Shown: one piece after another, positions 1-8,565 of the stretch
How the letters are laid out: the number at the start of each line of letters is the position of its first letter
Numbering within the stretch: position 1 is the stretch's first letter
DNA from: Phycisphaerales bacterium
Lineage (GTDB): Bacteria > Planctomycetota > Phycisphaerae > UBA1845 > UTPLA1
Assembly: GCA_020639075.1 (NCBI GenBank)
Contig: JACKHI010000002.1
Span: forward strand, 186,001-250,000
Length of the DNA: 64,000 bases
Reading direction: 5' to 3'
Position numbers and translations under genes: made by a program
Notes under the pieces: generated by a model
The model's database searches: none
Seen by the model: only the letters and a program-made list of their open reading frames with translations
What the model was told of the DNA's origin: nothing

Positions 1-820
1 TGTTCTGGACATTCAGGACGTGGACGCTTGGTGCATCCGGTCGTTCGGCCGTTGCGGGCGTCGCGATGGAAATTACGCGGGGCAGCACCTCGACCCGTTC
101 GGGCATGATCGCGAATACGCCGATTGACAATTCGGGCTGCGAAGGGTTGTTGGTCTTGATGAGAATATCACCTCGGTAGGTTCCCGGCTCGTAGGGCGGG
201 TGAGCGTCCACATAGAGCTCGAAGGCGTGTCCCGGCGATGTTTCGATGAGATCGTATTCGAAGTGCTTGTCGAGCGAGGACGGCACCATCGTGAGAGAGA
301 CGGGGCGCTCGGAGCGATTGACGATCGTGACTTTGCGCTCGCGATGACCGTCGCCATCGAGTTTTCCGAAACCGATCGCACTCGGCGTGACCTCGAGGAA
401 ATGGCGAATGACACCGCTGAGCGTGAGGGTCATTTGCGGAGAGCGGGGGTCATTCGAGTTAAGTGTGATCCTCTTTTCGAATGCGCCCGGGCGAAGCAGC
501 TTTCCATCGACTTTGACGACGAGCGATGCGTCGCCATTCGGGGCCAGCGGCGTCGCGGGCTTCAATTCCGCGGTCACGTCGCTCGGGGTATCGATCCGGG
601 AGATGGTTAGTTCGGCGTTGCCAGCGTTATGAATGCGGAAGGTATGTTCGATGGGCTGATCGATCCATCGCTCGCCGGCGTTGGCCATAACGCTGTCGAT
701 CTTCAGGACCGGCTGGGGCGGCGTCGCGGCCGAATCGGTCGCCTGGGCTTGGGCCAGCGCAGGGAAGCCGGCTAACGTCACGATGACGACGATCACGAGA
801 TCACGGATTCCGCTGCGCAT
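1..820 (-). CDS. DUF1573-type secreted protein, 3' part missing (window edge)
   Basis: I translated this from the minus strand; it stays open to base 1, so the C-terminus lies outside the window. ATG at 818..820 is preceded by AGGAG. The protein opens with a signal peptide (MRSGIRDLVIVVIVTLAGF...ALAQAQA) and continues as Ig-like beta-sandwich sequence with phrases typical of DUF1573 (TFRIHNAGNAELTISRI; LNSNDPRSPQMTLTLSG; PSAIGFGKLDG; IVNRSERPVSL). The Cys motif that follows the first strand in the two downstream relatives is absent: the equivalent stretch reads RIDTPSDVT. Role is probably periplasmic or envelope binding; the molecular function of DUF1573 is not established. Third member of the family within 7 kb. 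Confidence 0.85.
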   Translation of the reverse strand, partial: MRSGIRDLVIVVIVTLAGFPALAQAQATDSAATPPQPVLKIDSVMANAGERWIDQPIEHTFRIHNAGNAELTISRIDTPSDVTAELKPATPLAPNGDASLVVKVDGKLLRPGAFEKRITLNSNDPRSPQMTLTLSGVIRHFLEVTPSAIGFGKLDGDGHRERKVTIVNRSERPVSLTMVPSSLDKHFEYDLIETSPGHAFELYVDAHPPYEPGTYRGDILIKTNNPSQPELSIGVFAIMPERVEVLPRVISIATPATAERPDAPSVHVLNVQN

Positions 821-1004
821 GGCAACTCCTGATAGGACGGGCAATTCCGGCGTCCCGAAAGAACCGAGCTTGCGGGCGACTCTCCGTCTGCACCGCGTGC
901 GCATTCTATGTTAGCACCGCGTGAGCGGTAGGTCCGAATGCTAAATCGGTGCCGTAAGCGTATCGCTTGAGGGGCAATTAGACATGTAACGGATTGGAAA
1001 CGAT

Positions 1005-1829
1005 CTACGATTCCCGTCGTCGTCTAAGCAGGAGGCCCGCGGCGAGCAGGAGGCAGGCGCCGGCCGGTTCGGGAATGTACGTCATGCCGGCAAGGCCCTC
1101 GGACAACGGTACGCCGCCGGGCAGCATCATGGTACCGAACGGGAAGAGGATCTGGGCGGCGGTTGAATAGAGGTAGAACTGATCTGTGCCGTTGGGGCCG
1201 CCATCGGCGAAGTAGATGTTCCCGGTCGCGGGGTCGACGACCATCCCGGCAGAGGGGCCAAGGTTGACTGAGACTCCGCCGATCAGCAGCGGATAGGTTT
1301 GGAGGATTGCCGCTGATCCGGCATCGACTCGGTATAGCAGGTCGTTGCCAGTGTCGAGGGCGAACAGGTTGCCGGCCGCGTCGAAGGCGATCGCCGAAAT
1401 ATCCCCGTTGGCGATGACGACACCGACAGTCGTGCCGGCGCCCGTCGTCGTATCAATCGTGTAAAGGCGATCGGCGCCAAAGGACTGCACGCCATAGAGC
1501 TGCCCCGAAATCGGGTCGACGGCGAGATCGCCTTCTGTGACATCGAGGCCGACGAAGCCGATCGGGCTCGATGCGCCGGTCGAGTGGTTGATCTGCCAGA
1601 GGAAATCCGTCGCTGAATCGATGCCGTAGAGGACGCCGTCCTGGCCCAGTGCGATACCGCTGAGGGTGCCGATGCCGGTGGGTCTCGGATTGGAGACGGC
1701 TCCGGTTTCGGTCATGTCATAGAGCATGCCGAAGAAGTCGGCGCCGATGAGATCAGCGGCGCGAGCGGATGACGTCAGGCACAACGCAATACCCAACGCG
1801 AAAGCGGCGTATGGAATTCTGGATTTCAC
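1005..1829 (-). CDS. PEP-CTERM sorting domain protein, beta-propeller-like
   Basis: 274 residues. The start is GTG with only a weak purine stretch upstream. There is a cleavable signal peptide (MKSRIPYAAFALGIALCLTS..ARA). The body repeats short GxLY/GNLFALDTG/GNIYFAD phrases expected of beta-propeller blades. The C-terminus is IPEPAGACLLLAAGLLLRRR: a PEP motif, one hydrophobic helix and an Arg cluster, the classic PEP-CTERM signal recognised by an exosortase. The protein is therefore probably processed at and exported through the outer envelope. No exosortase gene is in this window. Substrate or partner unknown; the blade sequences resemble the DUF4394/6 group of uncharacterised propellers. 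Confidence 0.85.
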   Translation of the reverse strand: MKSRIPYAAFALGIALCLTSSARAADLIGADFFGMLYDMTETGAVSNPRPTGIGTLSGIALGQDGVLYGIDSATDFLWQINHSTGASSPIGFVGLDVTEGDLAVDPISGQLYGVQSFGADRLYTIDTTTGAGTTVGVVIANGDISAIAFDAAGNLFALDTGNDLLYRVDAGSAAILQTYPLLIGGVSVNLGPSAGMVVDPATGNIYFADGGPNGTDQFYLYSTAAQILFPFGTMMLPGGVPLSEGLAGMTYIPEPAGACLLLAAGLLLRRRRES

Positions 1830-2110
1830 TGTGGATGGCTACCTTTCCCCCTGGAAGGTCTATTTTTTCGCGGCGACCAGTAGGTCTCGTGGATGAATAG
1901 TCCTTCTTCAGTGATTAGAGTATATCGAGAGGCCGGCCTTCGGATCAACCGCAGCGACATCGGGCCGGCCTCCCGATCGGGTTCCGGCGGCAGGGATTGC
2001 ATATCGTCGTCAAGAGCGCTTTCGGACGTAGCGGTGCCTCGACGGGGCTATCGGGCGGCTTTGCGACTGATCGCCCGATTTCCAACGGTTGATCGAAGGG
2101 AGATTCTAGG

Positions 2111-3769
2111 TTGGCTGTCGCCACGACGCCTCAGAGATTGATGATCCGCCGGGACCTGCGACTGGTTCGAGAAGTGGAACTGGTTCCACGGAGCGCCTGC
2201 CTCACGATCGGCCGGGGCAAACAGTGCACGATCCGACTCGACGATCCGGATGTGGCGCCAATCCACGCGACACTCGAGCATGCCGAAGACGGCTGGCATT
2301 TGCGGGACGCCGGGTCGGAGCGCGGGCTTCGGGTCAACGGCCACAAGACGCGGCACGCCGTGCTGATGCCGGGCGACGTCGTCGATATCCGACCTTTCGC
2401 GATGAACCTGCTCGGGTCGGTGCCCGATTGCGATCGGCGTTCGCGCGAAGACACGTCGCTTCATCTCAGCGAATCGGGCGTGACTGCGACGCTCGTGCGC
2501 GAGTCGACGGAATCAGGCAACGTGATTCGTCAACGGCTCGACGATCTCTACGCGCTGTCGCGTTTGATTCTCGCGAGAAAAGACAACGGATCATTCTGGC
2601 AGATCATGCACGCGGCACTGCAGCGATGTCTCGCCGCGGATCGATGCGTTTTGGTCGGCGTCGATGGCGGCGGCGGTCTGTTTCGATTGGCGCCGCGAGC
2701 GCGGCCTTCGGCCGTGGATGCGCCTTTGGGTGTCAGCCTGTCGGTGTTGTCGGACACAGTGCGGGCCGGCAAGGGGATGTTGGTCGAGTGCGTCGGTTCG
2801 GACATGCGTTACGCGGCGGCGCAGAGTCTGGTTGATCATCGGAGCGGCTCGGTCATCTGTGTGCCCGTGATGGTGGAGGGGCGTACGCGGGCGGTTGTGT
2901 ATGCGGATCGCCAGGTATCGCGTGTGCCGTTTCAGCCGAGCGATCTGGACTTTGCGATGGCGGCGGTCGATCTGGCGGCATCGGCTGTGAGCGTCGATGA
3001 GCTTCAGGCGCAAACGCGAGAGTTGTCGCGCGTGCGAGGTCGTATCGAGGCGGGGCGCGAAATGCAGGAGATGATGCTGCCATCGCCGTTGCCGCAGCCC
3101 GTCTGGGGCGAAGTCGCGGCGTTGAACGTGCCGGCGGATCAGATGAGCGGCGATATCTATGATGTGTTGATCGATCCGAAGGGCCGATTGGTCGTGAGCC
3201 TCGCTGATGTGTCGGGCAAGGGGGTGCCGGCGGCGTTCGGAACGGCGATTGTACAGAGTTCGTTTCGACAGGCCGTGGCGGATCACGAGGATCTTCGGGA
3301 CGCGATGCGGAGCATCAACGGCACGCTCGACAAGAGTCTGCCGATCGGCTGTTTCGCCACGATGGTTGTTTGTCGTTTCTCTACGGACGGCAGCGAGGTG
3401 GAAATCGCAAATGCCGGTCATCATGCGCCGCTGTGGTTGAGTGACGGAGCGATTGAGGCGTATCCGCAGGGCATTGCGATTGCCCTGGGAATCATGCCGG
3501 ACTGGCCCGACGATGTGGTCCGCAAGTCGCTGTCCTCCGAGCGCGTGCTCGTCCTTTCGAGCGACGGCGTGACGGAGGCAACGAATGCGGACGCCGCCGA
3601 GTACGGTATTTCACGCCTGGGTGAATGCGTCCTGCGCCTCGGCGGTGAGTCGGCCGCTGCGATCGCGGGTCAGATCGCACGCGACGTGCGTTCCTTTTCC
3701 GGGCGAGACGAGTTCGACGATGATCTGACGTTGGTGATCGTGAGGCGGGCGGCGATCTCGGGAAAATAG
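2111..3769 (+). CDS. FHA-GAF-SpoIIE (PP2C-type) serine phosphatase
   Basis: 552 residues if TTG at 2111 is used; AGGGAG lies 8 bases before it, whereas ATG at 2141 has no ribosome site. Domains in order: FHA phosphothreonine-binding domain at about 20-100 (LTIGRGKQCTIRLDDPD, H at ..PIHATLEH); GAF domain at about 145-290; short coiled coil; RsbU/SpoIIE phosphatase at about 330-548 with metal ligands in MSGDIYDV, LADVSGKG, SSDGVTEA and FDDDLTLVIV. Such proteins dephosphorylate STAS-domain anti-sigma antagonists in partner-switching pathways; a STAS protein is encoded at 29862..30200 but is not adjacent, so pairing is speculative. The next gene is convergent and separated by a hairpin terminator. 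Confidence 0.92.
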   Translation: MAVATTPQRLMIRRDLRLVREVELVPRSACLTIGRGKQCTIRLDDPDVAPIHATLEHAEDGWHLRDAGSERGLRVNGHKTRHAVLMPGDVVDIRPFAMNLLGSVPDCDRRSREDTSLHLSESGVTATLVRESTESGNVIRQRLDDLYALSRLILARKDNGSFWQIMHAALQRCLAADRCVLVGVDGGGGLFRLAPRARPSAVDAPLGVSLSVLSDTVRAGKGMLVECVGSDMRYAAAQSLVDHRSGSVICVPVMVEGRTRAVVYADRQVSRVPFQPSDLDFAMAAVDLAASAVSVDELQAQTRELSRVRGRIEAGREMQEMMLPSPLPQPVWGEVAALNVPADQMSGDIYDVLIDPKGRLVVSLADVSGKGVPAAFGTAIVQSSFRQAVADHEDLRDAMRSINGTLDKSLPIGCFATMVVCRFSTDGSEVEIANAGHHAPLWLSDGAIEAYPQGIAIALGIMPDWPDDVVRKSLSSERVLVLSSDGVTEATNADAAEYGISRLGECVLRLGGESAAAIAGQIARDVRSFSGRDEFDDDLTLVIVRRAAISGK

Positions 3770-3770
3770 A

Positions 3771-3804
3771 AAACGGCCGGCATTCCTGCGAACGCCGGCC
3801 GTTT
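3771..3804. terminator. Hairpin terminator between convergent genes
   Basis: Perfect 11-bp inverted repeat AAACGGCCGGC / GCCGGCCGTTT with a 12-base loop, starting 2 bases after the stop of the SpoIIE phosphatase. It ends the plus-strand gene and, being symmetric with A/T ends, could also serve the minus-strand DUF1573 gene that stops at 3839. Confidence 0.75.
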
Positions 3805-3838
3805 GTGGTTGCAGTCAAACGATGGACTTGAACGCCGA

Positions 3839-5263
3839 CTAGTTGTCAGTCAGCTTCTTCGGCCCATCCTGATGCGGCTTCGCTGAATCGTCTGTCGGCT
3901 TCATTTCGTCCGCCTTTTTCTTCTCAGCGGGGGCAATGGTCACGGGCTTGGCCTGCGACTGCGGGCTCTTGCCTGTGAACGTCCCTGTCGGCTTTGCGGC
4001 GGGCGGAAGTTGACTACGAACACGCGGCGACCCGCGATCGGGCTTCTGCATGATCGGAATCGTCATCTTCGGCTGCGCCGGATGCGACGTTTCGAAGGTG
4101 ATCTGATCACCTGTGGCCGCCGGCGCGTAGTCCGGAGGAATGTCGACAATCAGCTGGTAAGTCTGCTTATTGCCGCGCATATCCGTCACTTCAATTTTCA
4201 GAGCGTCGGACGTGCATTGCACATTCTTCACTTCGAACTCTTTGTTGTCGTGACTGCGGATATAGAACTGCCGCTTCATCGGGGCGGTGCGCCCGGACGT
4301 CAGCGTGAGTTGAGTCGGCGTGACGTCGACCGGCGCCGTCAGGAACGCGTAGACAGGGACTTCAAGCGTCGCGGGCTCTTCAAGGCCAGTGTCGATCGTG
4401 ATCTTGCCCGTGTTGTTGCCCTCCTGAAGCGGCGGGACCATGGACACGATCAGCTCGAATTTCTTGCCTGCCTCGAGCGGTTTGAGTTCGGCCTTGAACG
4501 CCGCACTGCTCGACTTGACGTTTGTCGGCTTAAGTTCGCCATCGATATTGTTGATGATCGTCAGCTTGCGCTGCTGATCGGGTGTGACCTGATCCGAAGT
4601 GATCCGGCCGAACGCGGCGCTCGGCGGCGTTACCTGGACGGGCTGCCACACTTCGCCCTTGATCGTCAGATGCAGCGTACTATCCGCACCTGTGATGTTG
4701 GTGTTGACGGTAATCGACTTACTAAGCGGGCCTGCGCCCTTCTTCGTGGAAATCTTGATCGGAATCTTTCCGCTTTCGCCCGGTTGCACGATCCGGTCAA
4801 ACTGACCGGCGACGGTGCAACCTCAGCCCGGCTTGACGCGGAGCAGCTCCAGCGGACCGTTGCCGGTGTTGGTAAACCAGAAATCGTGAACGACGTCACC
4901 GCCGGCGCGAATCCGGCCGAAGTCGTAGGTCGTCATATCAAACTTGATGCCGGGCATTTCGCCGGGCTTCAGGACGACCGTGGGTTCGGGAACTTGATTC
5001 GCATTCCCCCTCGGCTTTGTCGGCGTTTGATTGACGGACCTCGGCGGTTGCGGGCCCATTTTTTCCTTCTCAGCCTGCGCCGCGAGTTTCTTGGCGATTT
5101 CGTCGGCCCGCTTGGCCGCGGCATCGTCTTTCTTTTCCGCGGGCGGCTTCCCGGCCTCAGGCGTCGATTGAGCGCGAGCGGTCGCCGGGCCGGCGAGAAT
5201 TGCCAAGCCCAGAGCCAGCGCCCAGCCGATGCCGGTCGGCCACGGGGGTCTCAATGTCTTCAT
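3839..5263 (-). CDS. Probable selenoprotein: DUF1573 protein with in-frame UGA (Sec) in place of conserved Cys
   Basis: One reading frame from ATG 5263 (GGAG 8 bases upstream; a TTG at 5275 is also possible) to 3839, interrupted only by TGA at 4823..4825 (codon 147). Signal peptide at the start (..ALALGLAILAGPATARAQ). Around the TGA the frame reads LLRVKPG-UGA-GCTVAG; the adjacent paralogue (5519..6838) reads ILRVKPSCGCTTAG, so UGA sits exactly at its first Cys, giving Sec-Gly-Cys. Both halves align with the paralogue (PEPTVVLKPGE, DFGRIRAG, FTNTGNGPLE before; VQPGE, IPIK, STKKG, WQPV after) and the frame after UGA stays open for more than 320 codons. A SECIS-like hairpin begins one base after UGA. 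A recent nonsense mutation is the alternative. Expected product 474 residues, exported. selA/B/C/D are not in the window. Confidence 0.82.
4782..4822 (-). promoter_or_regulatory. Bacterial SECIS-like stem-loop directly after in-frame UGA
   Basis: On the minus strand, immediately 3' of UGA: GGTTGCAC (4822..4815), internal loop CGTCG, CCGGTCA (4809..4803), loop GTT, TGACCGG (4799..4793), ATC, GTGCAACC (4789..4782). This gives a perfect 8-bp lower stem and a perfect 7-bp upper stem. The apical loop (GUU, or AGUUU if the last A-U is open) lies 19-20 nt after UGA and has G at position 1 or 2. That matches the known bacterial pattern: UGA-to-loop distance about 16-37 nt, short loop, G in the first two loop bases. 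The equivalent stretch of the Cys paralogue has no such stem. Confidence 0.8.
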
Positions 5264-5518
5264 TTTGGTCTCCAAGTTACATTCCGATCGCCGGGACCGT
5301 TGTCCGACCGGTTCGGTTCGGTCCCGCCTGTCTCCACGTTTGGTACTTTATCGTCAATCGGCCCACGGCGGAATTGCCTTCCGCCGAGGACCGATTGAAG
5401 CTCATTCAAGAACGTTTCATCTGTCATTTTCCCGGCTCGGCTGATTCTCGGTCGATCCGGAGCCGCGTGACTCTACTGCCGGCCGCTGGTGCGGACCGGG
5501 ATCGCCCAATTGCCAGAA

Positions 5519-6838
5519 TCAACCGACGGGCTTCATTTCGCCGGGCTTTTGCTCGGACTTCTTCTCGGCGTCGGTCTTCGTCGCCGGCTTGGATTCCTTC
5601 ATATCACCGGCCGGGGACTTGGCATTCTCCTTTGTCGACTCCCGCTTCGTGGTCTCGGACGCCTTGACGGCGTGCCCACCCGGCATCGGTCGCGGGTGTG
5701 CGGCCATGCCGCGCGACCGCACCGGGATCGACAACTTCGGGGCCGCGGGATGGGTCGTCTCAACCTCGATCGTCTCATTACCGCTTGGCGCAAAGTCCGC
5801 GGGAATTTCGACGGCGAGCTGGTAGGTGTTCTTGCCGCCGGACATTTCAGTCGTTGAGAGCCCGAGCTTGCCGGACGTACTCGTGAGATTCGTGATTTCG
5901 AACGGCTTTCCGTCGTTGCTTCGAACGTAGAACTGGCGAGTCGTCGCGGCGGTGCGATCCGGGATGATCGTCAACGCGGAGGGTGTGACATCGACGGGCG
6001 ACGTCACGAAGGCGAACGCGGCGACTTCGACGGTCGGGTAATCCTTCAATCCCGTATCGATCTGGATCAGGCCGCGATTGTTGCCTTCGAGCAACGGCGG
6101 AACCAATTCCACGATGAGCTCGTACTTCTTGCCGTCTTCAATCGGCTTGACCTGGGCCTTAAAATGCGGATTGTCACATCGGATGTTCGTCAGCGTCATC
6201 GTTCCCTCGACATTATTGACGATTGTCATCCGGCGGGCGCCTTCCTCGGCAACCTTCGACTGCGTCAGGCGACCGAACGACGCGTTGTTCGGCGCCACAT
6301 CGACAGGCTGCCAGACGGAGCCCTTGATGGAGAGTCGTATCGTACCGTCGGCGCCGGGGATGTTGGTCGTGACTGTGACGGTCTTCGAGATCGTATTGCC
6401 GCCCTTCTTGGTCGAGAGCTTGATCGGGATCTGTCCCGTTTCGCCGGGCTGGACAACCTTGGTGTGTTCACCCGCGGTGGTGCAGCCGCAGCTCGGCTTG
6501 ACGCGGAGAATCTCCAGCGGGCCGTTGCCTGTGTTGGTGAAGTAGTAAGTGTGCGTGACATCTTCGCCGGCGCGAATGCGGCCGAAGTCGTAGTTCGGCT
6601 CGTCGAATTTGATGGCGGGCACTTCGCCGGGCTTGAGGACGACGGTCGGTTCGGGTGTCTCCAAGCCGGTTTTCTTTGCGGGCCGCGGCGAGATCTTCGC
6701 AGGCTTTGGCTGCGCCGCGTCGTCCTTCTTCGGCGGCTCGGTCTGCGCCTGACTCGTGCTGACGGCAAAGCCGGCAATAAGGGCAATCGCAGTGGCGATG
6801 CTGAGTCCGCGTCGAATCAGTCGTGGTGTCTTGAGCAT
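5519..6838 (-). CDS. DUF1573 secreted protein, Cys-Gly-Cys form
   Basis: 439 residues; ATG preceded by AGGAG. Signal peptide (LSIATAIALIAGFAVSTSQA), Lys/Pro-rich linker, then DUF1573 Ig-like repeats: DFGRIRAGEDVTH, FTNTGNGPLEILRV, KPSCGCTTAG, VQPGETGQIPIKLSTKKG. A second and third sandwich region follow to about residue 370, then a Lys/Glu-rich tail (TTKRESTKENAKS..). It is the Cys-containing paralogue of the gene at 3839..5263, about 255 bases upstream of it on the same strand, and is probably the source of the duplication. Envelope location is inferred from the signal peptide; biochemical function is unknown. Confidence 0.9.
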   Translation of the reverse strand: MLKTPRLIRRGLSIATAIALIAGFAVSTSQAQTEPPKKDDAAQPKPAKISPRPAKKTGLETPEPTVVLKPGEVPAIKFDEPNYDFGRIRAGEDVTHTYYFTNTGNGPLEILRVKPSCGCTTAGEHTKVVQPGETGQIPIKLSTKKGGNTISKTVTVTTNIPGADGTIRLSIKGSVWQPVDVAPNNASFGRLTQSKVAEEGARRMTIVNNVEGTMTLTNIRCDNPHFKAQVKPIEDGKKYELIVELVPPLLEGNNRGLIQIDTGLKDYPTVEVAAFAFVTSPVDVTPSALTIIPDRTAATTRQFYVRSNDGKPFEITNLTSTSGKLGLSTTEMSGGKNTYQLAVEIPADFAPSGNETIEVETTHPAAPKLSIPVRSRGMAAHPRPMPGGHAVKASETTKRESTKENAKSPAGDMKESKPATKTDAEKKSEQKPGEMKPVG

Positions 6839-7059
6839 GTCAGTCTCCTGTCGAGTTCGTGTGAATATCGTCGTCAGCTCGTGGTCCGAAACGAGGGACT
6901 CCGATCGGTTGAACGAATGATCGAACTATACCGTCGGCGTGGCGCGGCAGGTGTATTGAGCATGTAACAGGAGGTGCACGACGCGTCGGTTCCGGGGTTT
7001 TTGGGGCGTCGGCTGGGGATCGCGATGATGAGTTTTCTTAAGAATTTCGCAGTGTCCGG

Positions 7060-8346
7060 CTATGTCTTGCGGATGACAAGGGCAGTCAGATCGTCATCCT
7101 GTGGCTGGCCCGCGACCCATTCGAGGACGGCGTCGTGCATCCCGGCGATAATTTCGGAGCAGGGGCGATCCCGCATCGAGCGAATGAGGTCCGTCAATTT
7201 CGCAGTGCCGAGCTGTTGTCGGTCCGGATTCTGGCACTCGAAAAATCCGTCGGTCACGACGACGAACAAGTCCCCCGGGGCCATCTCGACGATTTCGGGC
7301 GTCGGCCACTCCGCGTTGGGCATGATGCCGAGCGGGAAGCCGTTGGCAGGGAGTTCCTCGATTTCGTCTGTCTTGCGCGTGTACTTGAAAAGCGGACCGT
7401 GGCCGCCGCTCAGGTAGGAAAGTACGCCTCGATCGGGGTCCAGCAATCCGAAGAACGCTGTTACGAATCGATCATCGGGAAGATCCTCGCACAGCAGGTC
7501 ATTGACGCGCGCCGTGACTTCGTGGAGATCGTTCGACAGGGAGACTGTGGCGCGAAACAAGGCGCGACATTCAGCGATGACAAGGGCTGGACCGATGCCG
7601 TGGCCTGTCGCGTCGGCGATCGCGACGGCGAGCGAGCCGTCTTCGCGCTCGACGTAGTCGTAGCAGTCTCCGCCGGTTTCGTCGGCGGGCCTGTTCCATC
7701 CGGCGACTTCGAATCCGACGACCTGGGCGGGGCGACTCGGGATCAGGCCCTGCTGAATGTCGCGGGCGATGCTGAGATCGTGCTCGATGCGTTGTTTCTC
7801 CGCGTAATGTTCGAGCAGCAATTGGCGCTGAAGGGCGACGCCGACTTGGGCGCCGAAGGTCCTGACGAGTTCGTGATCCCAGGCGTCGAATTGGCCGTCG
7901 GTCTTGTTGAGGACCTGCAGGACGCCGACGATCTTGGCGTCGATGCCGACGAGTGGAATCGTGATCATGTTGCGCGTGCGAAAACCGGTCTTTCGATCGA
8001 TCTCGGGATTGAAGCGATCGTCGGCGTATGCGTCGGGGACATGGATGACTTCGCCGGTTCGGACGGCTTCGCCGGCGATCCCTTGATCCGCGGGAAATCG
8101 AATCTCATCCACGCCCGTCGCCACGCTGCTGTAGAGTTCATTGGAATTGCCGTCGTAAACGAAAACGGTCGCGCGTTCGCAGCCGAGGACGGTCAGGGCG
8201 GCGGATTCGACTTTCTGGAGCAAAGGCATCAATTCAGTCGAGGCGCCGAGTTCGCGGCTCAACTGAAGAACGGCCCGCAGGTCGGTCACGCGGCTTTCGA
8301 ATTCCGTAGTCACGCGCAGCTCTTTTTGTACGGAAGGTGGCGTCAT
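7060..8346 (-). CDS. GAF domain / SpoIIE-type serine phosphatase (RsbU-like)
   Basis: 428 residues. GAF sensor domain at about 25-185 (LQKVESAALTVLGCERATVF; ADQGIAGEAVRTGEVI; GVLQVLNKTDG), a linker helix (EHDLSIARDIQQGLIP), then a SpoIIE/PP2C phosphatase at about 215-427 with metal-binding motifs ETGGDCYDY, AIADATGHGIG, VVTDGFFE and DDDLTALVIR. Expected to be a cytosolic signal-controlled phosphatase of an anti-sigma antagonist. It lacks the FHA domain of the phosphatase at 2111..3769. Upstream and downstream genes are not obviously co-transcribed. Confidence 0.92.
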   Translation of the reverse strand: MTPPSVQKELRVTTEFESRVTDLRAVLQLSRELGASTELMPLLQKVESAALTVLGCERATVFVYDGNSNELYSSVATGVDEIRFPADQGIAGEAVRTGEVIHVPDAYADDRFNPEIDRKTGFRTRNMITIPLVGIDAKIVGVLQVLNKTDGQFDAWDHELVRTFGAQVGVALQRQLLLEHYAEKQRIEHDLSIARDIQQGLIPSRPAQVVGFEVAGWNRPADETGGDCYDYVEREDGSLAVAIADATGHGIGPALVIAECRALFRATVSLSNDLHEVTARVNDLLCEDLPDDRFVTAFFGLLDPDRGVLSYLSGGHGPLFKYTRKTDEIEELPANGFPLGIMPNAEWPTPEIVEMAPGDLFVVVTDGFFECQNPDRQQLGTAKLTDLIRSMRDRPCSEIIAGMHDAVLEWVAGQPQDDDLTALVIRKT

Positions 8347-8565
8347 TCCAACTTAACCCGGACTGCACGCGTCGCGGCGCCAGCGGAACGGCGATCTGCT
8401 GGGTGAGGGTGACAGTTCAGACAACCTTGATCTGAGTATGTCTCGGCCGACATGCGTGCGAGGCTAAATCATCCTACTGCAGGTCCGTGTCGAATGCGAG
8501 CAAAATGCCGGGTGCGGTCGGAATCGGCTGGGAGGCGGGGCCGTCCTATCGGCCTGGACGAGTCG

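Noticed and set aside
4823..4825. TGA treated as an ordinary stop or a pseudogene lesion in the DUF1573 gene
   Set aside because: The frame on both sides is intact and paralogous, the TGA lies exactly on a conserved Cys codon, and a SECIS-like stem follows. A one-base TGC to TGA change or sequencing error remains possible and is listed as the refuting test.
4010..5398. 462-codon open frame on the plus strand across the selenoprotein gene
   Set aside because: Arg-rich shadow antisense to the DUF1573 frame; the minus-strand frame has signal peptide and family motifs.
7135..8406. 423-codon open frame on the plus strand
   Set aside because: Antisense to the GAF/SpoIIE phosphatase, no recognisable motifs.
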